Positions 11,881 to 13,129 of a stretch of DNA of 13,129 bases are shown piece by piece. How positions within the stretch are numbered: position 1 is the first letter of the stretch; each line of letters starts with the position of its first letter. The stretch lies in contig DAOVKX010000023.1 of NCBI GenBank assembly GCA_030631505.1, positions 1 through 13,129 of the forward strand, given 5' to 3'. The DNA comes from Candidatus Nanohaloarchaea archaeon. Its GTDB lineage: Archaea; EX4484-52; DAOVKX01. The notes under the pieces were generated by a model. That model made no database searches and had not been told where the DNA came from. It saw only the letters and a program-made list of their open reading frames with translations. A program made the position numbers and the translations under genes.

Positions 11881-11894
11881 AATATCAAACTCCC

Positions 11895-12473
11895 TTAGAC
11901 CACATCAATTGACTTAAAGTCTCTGAGTAAAACACCTTTCATGTTCGGGTTGTATGTCGCAACCGCAGGATGGTACATAGATATTATTTTTTCTATTCCT
12001 AACAGGTTGCTCACATTGAACATCCTTCCATGCATCTCACTTATTTTTTGCCTTTTGAGCCCGAATTTTTCAAGAATGTAAGCAGATGCAAAACTTCCAA
12101 GAGTAACTATTATTTTTGGTCTAATTATTGAAATTTGTTTATCCAAGTAAAGCGCACACATTTTTATTTCTGATTCTAAAGGATTCCTGTTATTTGGCGG
12201 GCGACATTTAAGGATATTTGCGATGTAGATGTCTTCTCTTTTCAAACCTAGGGATTCCAACAATTCATCGAATATCTTGCCAGCCCTTCCGACAAAGGGT
12301 TCGCCTTTAATATCTTCATGGTATCCTGGAGCTTCACCTATAAACATCAGTTTTGCATTTAAATTTCCTTTGCCTATGACCGGATTGTTTCGCGTTTTCC
12401 ACAATTCACATTTTTTGCAATTCCTTACTTCGTCTTTTATCTTATTCATTTTTTCTTCTTTAAGGGCGGTCAT
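11895..12473 (-). CDS. udg: Family 4 uracil-DNA glycosylase with [4Fe-4S] cluster (192 aa)
   Basis: This enzyme removes uracil from DNA as the first step of base excision repair. Family 4 signatures are the motif GEAPGYHED (residues 46-54), the GEPFVGRAGKIFDELL segment, the NILKCRPPNNRNP segment and the HPA motif (168-170). The cluster cysteines are C19, C22, C90 and C106. Length is typical. Several in-frame starts exist: GTG 12482, ATG 12479, ATG 12473 and ATG 12449. ATG 12473 follows GTGATGG and is used here; ATG 12449 would give the most typical N-terminus (MNKIKDEVRNCKKC). It is co-directional with the thioredoxin gene 14 bases downstream. The link to redox genes may only reflect operon packing, though both proteins involve iron-sulfur or thiol chemistry. 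Confidence 0.92.
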   Translation of the reverse strand: MTALKEEKMNKIKDEVRNCKKCELWKTRNNPVIGKGNLNAKLMFIGEAPGYHEDIKGEPFVGRAGKIFDELLESLGLKREDIYIANILKCRPPNNRNPLESEIKMCALYLDKQISIIRPKIIVTLGSFASAYILEKFGLKRQKISEMHGRMFNVSNLLGIEKIISMYHPAVATYNPNMKGVLLRDFKSIDVV

Positions 12474-12547
12474 AACCATCACAGTAATTTTACCAGCAAC
12501 ATAAGCAAAACTCTAATATGAAAACAAAGAAATGCAGCAGACTTTTT

Positions 12548-13129
12548 TTAACAGTTAGTTTCATACTTTTTAGGAACAAGCCAACTGAAGTTTGTTAGAT
12601 CCTGCCAAATTTCTGCTCCGTGTTCATGAAGCTCATTAACATATCTATTGCTTCGTGTAAAAAAGAGAACTTGTCTTTTATCGACATAAAGACCAAAAAA
12701 TTCGTTTTCGTGCCCTGCCCCTTTCTTTTCAAAAAACCCTCTTTTTTTGTTGAAGTACCTATTTACAGATTTCTCAATCAGGTTTAATTCATCGCAATCC
12801 AGTTCAGGAAAAAGCTTTTTGCTCATTGATTTTATCTTTTTAACATCATACTTCTGTATCCCTATACCTTTAACGTTTTCATCTACAACAATAAATGGTG
12901 ACTTTTCAACCAAGTCTTTGTAACAATAGTTTCTTAAGACTTCATTGACTGATGGAACATTCATTAATTTAGCCCAGAATCCCTGTTCTTCATCTGCATC
13001 ATCTTCAATAGGAAAGGCTATTTTTGTACTTTTACCTATTTCATCTATATCAACAAAAGCTACGCCCCTCTCAGATAATTGATACAACTTATTTAAGGAG
13101 TCAGAAAAATCCCCAGTAGGTTCATAAAC
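12548..13129 (-). CDS. Hypothetical protein, 5' end outside window
   Basis: The minus-strand frame stays open to the right edge, so the TTG at 13087 is not a required start and the gene most likely continues beyond the window; 193 codons are visible. The family is not recognised. The product is soluble and mixed alpha/beta. Features include GVAFVDIDEIGKSTKIAFP followed by an acidic patch (EDDADEEQ), a segment with VLRNYCYKDLVEKSPFIVVD, a central SMSKKLFPELDCDELNLIEK and a C-terminal region with LYVDKRQVLFFTRSNRYVNE and a LHEHGAEIW motif. No transmembrane helix or known catalytic motif is obvious. It is followed after about 75 bases by the uracil-DNA glycosylase gene on the same strand. Confidence 0.65.
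   Translation of the reverse strand, partial: VYEPTGDFSDSLNKLYQLSERGVAFVDIDEIGKSTKIAFPIEDDADEEQGFWAKLMNVPSVNEVLRNYCYKDLVEKSPFIVVDENVKGIGIQKYDVKKIKSMSKKLFPELDCDELNLIEKSVNRYFNKKRGFFEKKGAGHENEFFGLYVDKRQVLFFTRSNRYVNELHEHGAEIWQDLTNFSWLVPKKYETNC

Noticed and set aside
11510..11917. A 135-codon plus-strand frame opposite thioredoxin
   Set aside because: Antisense shadow of a clear thioredoxin gene; the translation is Ser/Thr-rich with no recognisable motif.

Overview
The window looks like a low-GC archaeal chromosome, probably from an uncultivated euryarchaeal-type or DPANN-like lineage. Supporting signs are TATA-box promoters placed for leaderless transcripts, GGTGAT/GGAGGT Shine-Dalgarno sites, a family 4 uracil-DNA glycosylase, a single-OB ssDNA-binding protein and an archaeal-style ferredoxin:thioredoxin reductase subunit. 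The lineage cannot be fixed from this sequence alone. 

Layout. Bases 1-2411 hold assorted small genes: the 3' end of a U32-peptidase-family gene, a small hypothetical gene, a roughly 400-base gene-free stretch packed with nested inverted repeats, an OB-fold protein, a 201-residue hypothetical protein and a divergently transcribed MazG-like pyrophosphohydrolase. From 2532 to the right edge every gene is on the minus strand. Read in transcription order (right to left), these are a 5'-truncated hypothetical gene; uracil-DNA glycosylase, thioredoxin, a one-cluster ferredoxin and a two-cluster ferredoxin; an FTR catalytic subunit; and then 14 tightly packed or overlapping genes for a ferredoxin-dependent, ion-translocating membrane complex. 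The last gene of the run is a small CPHC thioredoxin/glutaredoxin-like gene, overlapped with the complex by ATGA.

The complex has a Mrp-antiporter-type membrane arm (MrpE, F, G, a DUF4040/MbhD-like subunit, MbhE-like, MrpB, MrpC, one MrpD and an MbhI-like subunit). Its membrane anchor and peripheral arm are of the complex I/energy-converting hydrogenase type (NuoH/M, NuoB/J, NuoC/K, NuoD/L, NuoI/N). It is probably not a hydrogenase. Each CxxC motif that would hold NiFe in the large subunit keeps only its first cysteine, and the NuoB-like subunit has lost one cysteine of the proximal-cluster motif. That pattern, and the order M-J-K-L-N, match the sulfane-sulfur reductase MBS/MBX of Thermococcales. 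However, this operon has only one MrpD-type pump plus an MbhI-like piece, as in the hydrogenase MBH. It therefore looks like an MBH-type membrane arm joined to an MBS-type active site.

Putting the genes together (inference): reduced ferredoxin feeds electrons to the complex, which reduces polysulfide or a disulfide and pumps ions. The neighbouring ferredoxins, FTR, thioredoxin and CPHC protein suggest that protein or small-molecule disulfides may be electron acceptors or that the pool is linked to thiol redox control. A 22-codon relic of a second thioredoxin gene lies just after the operon.
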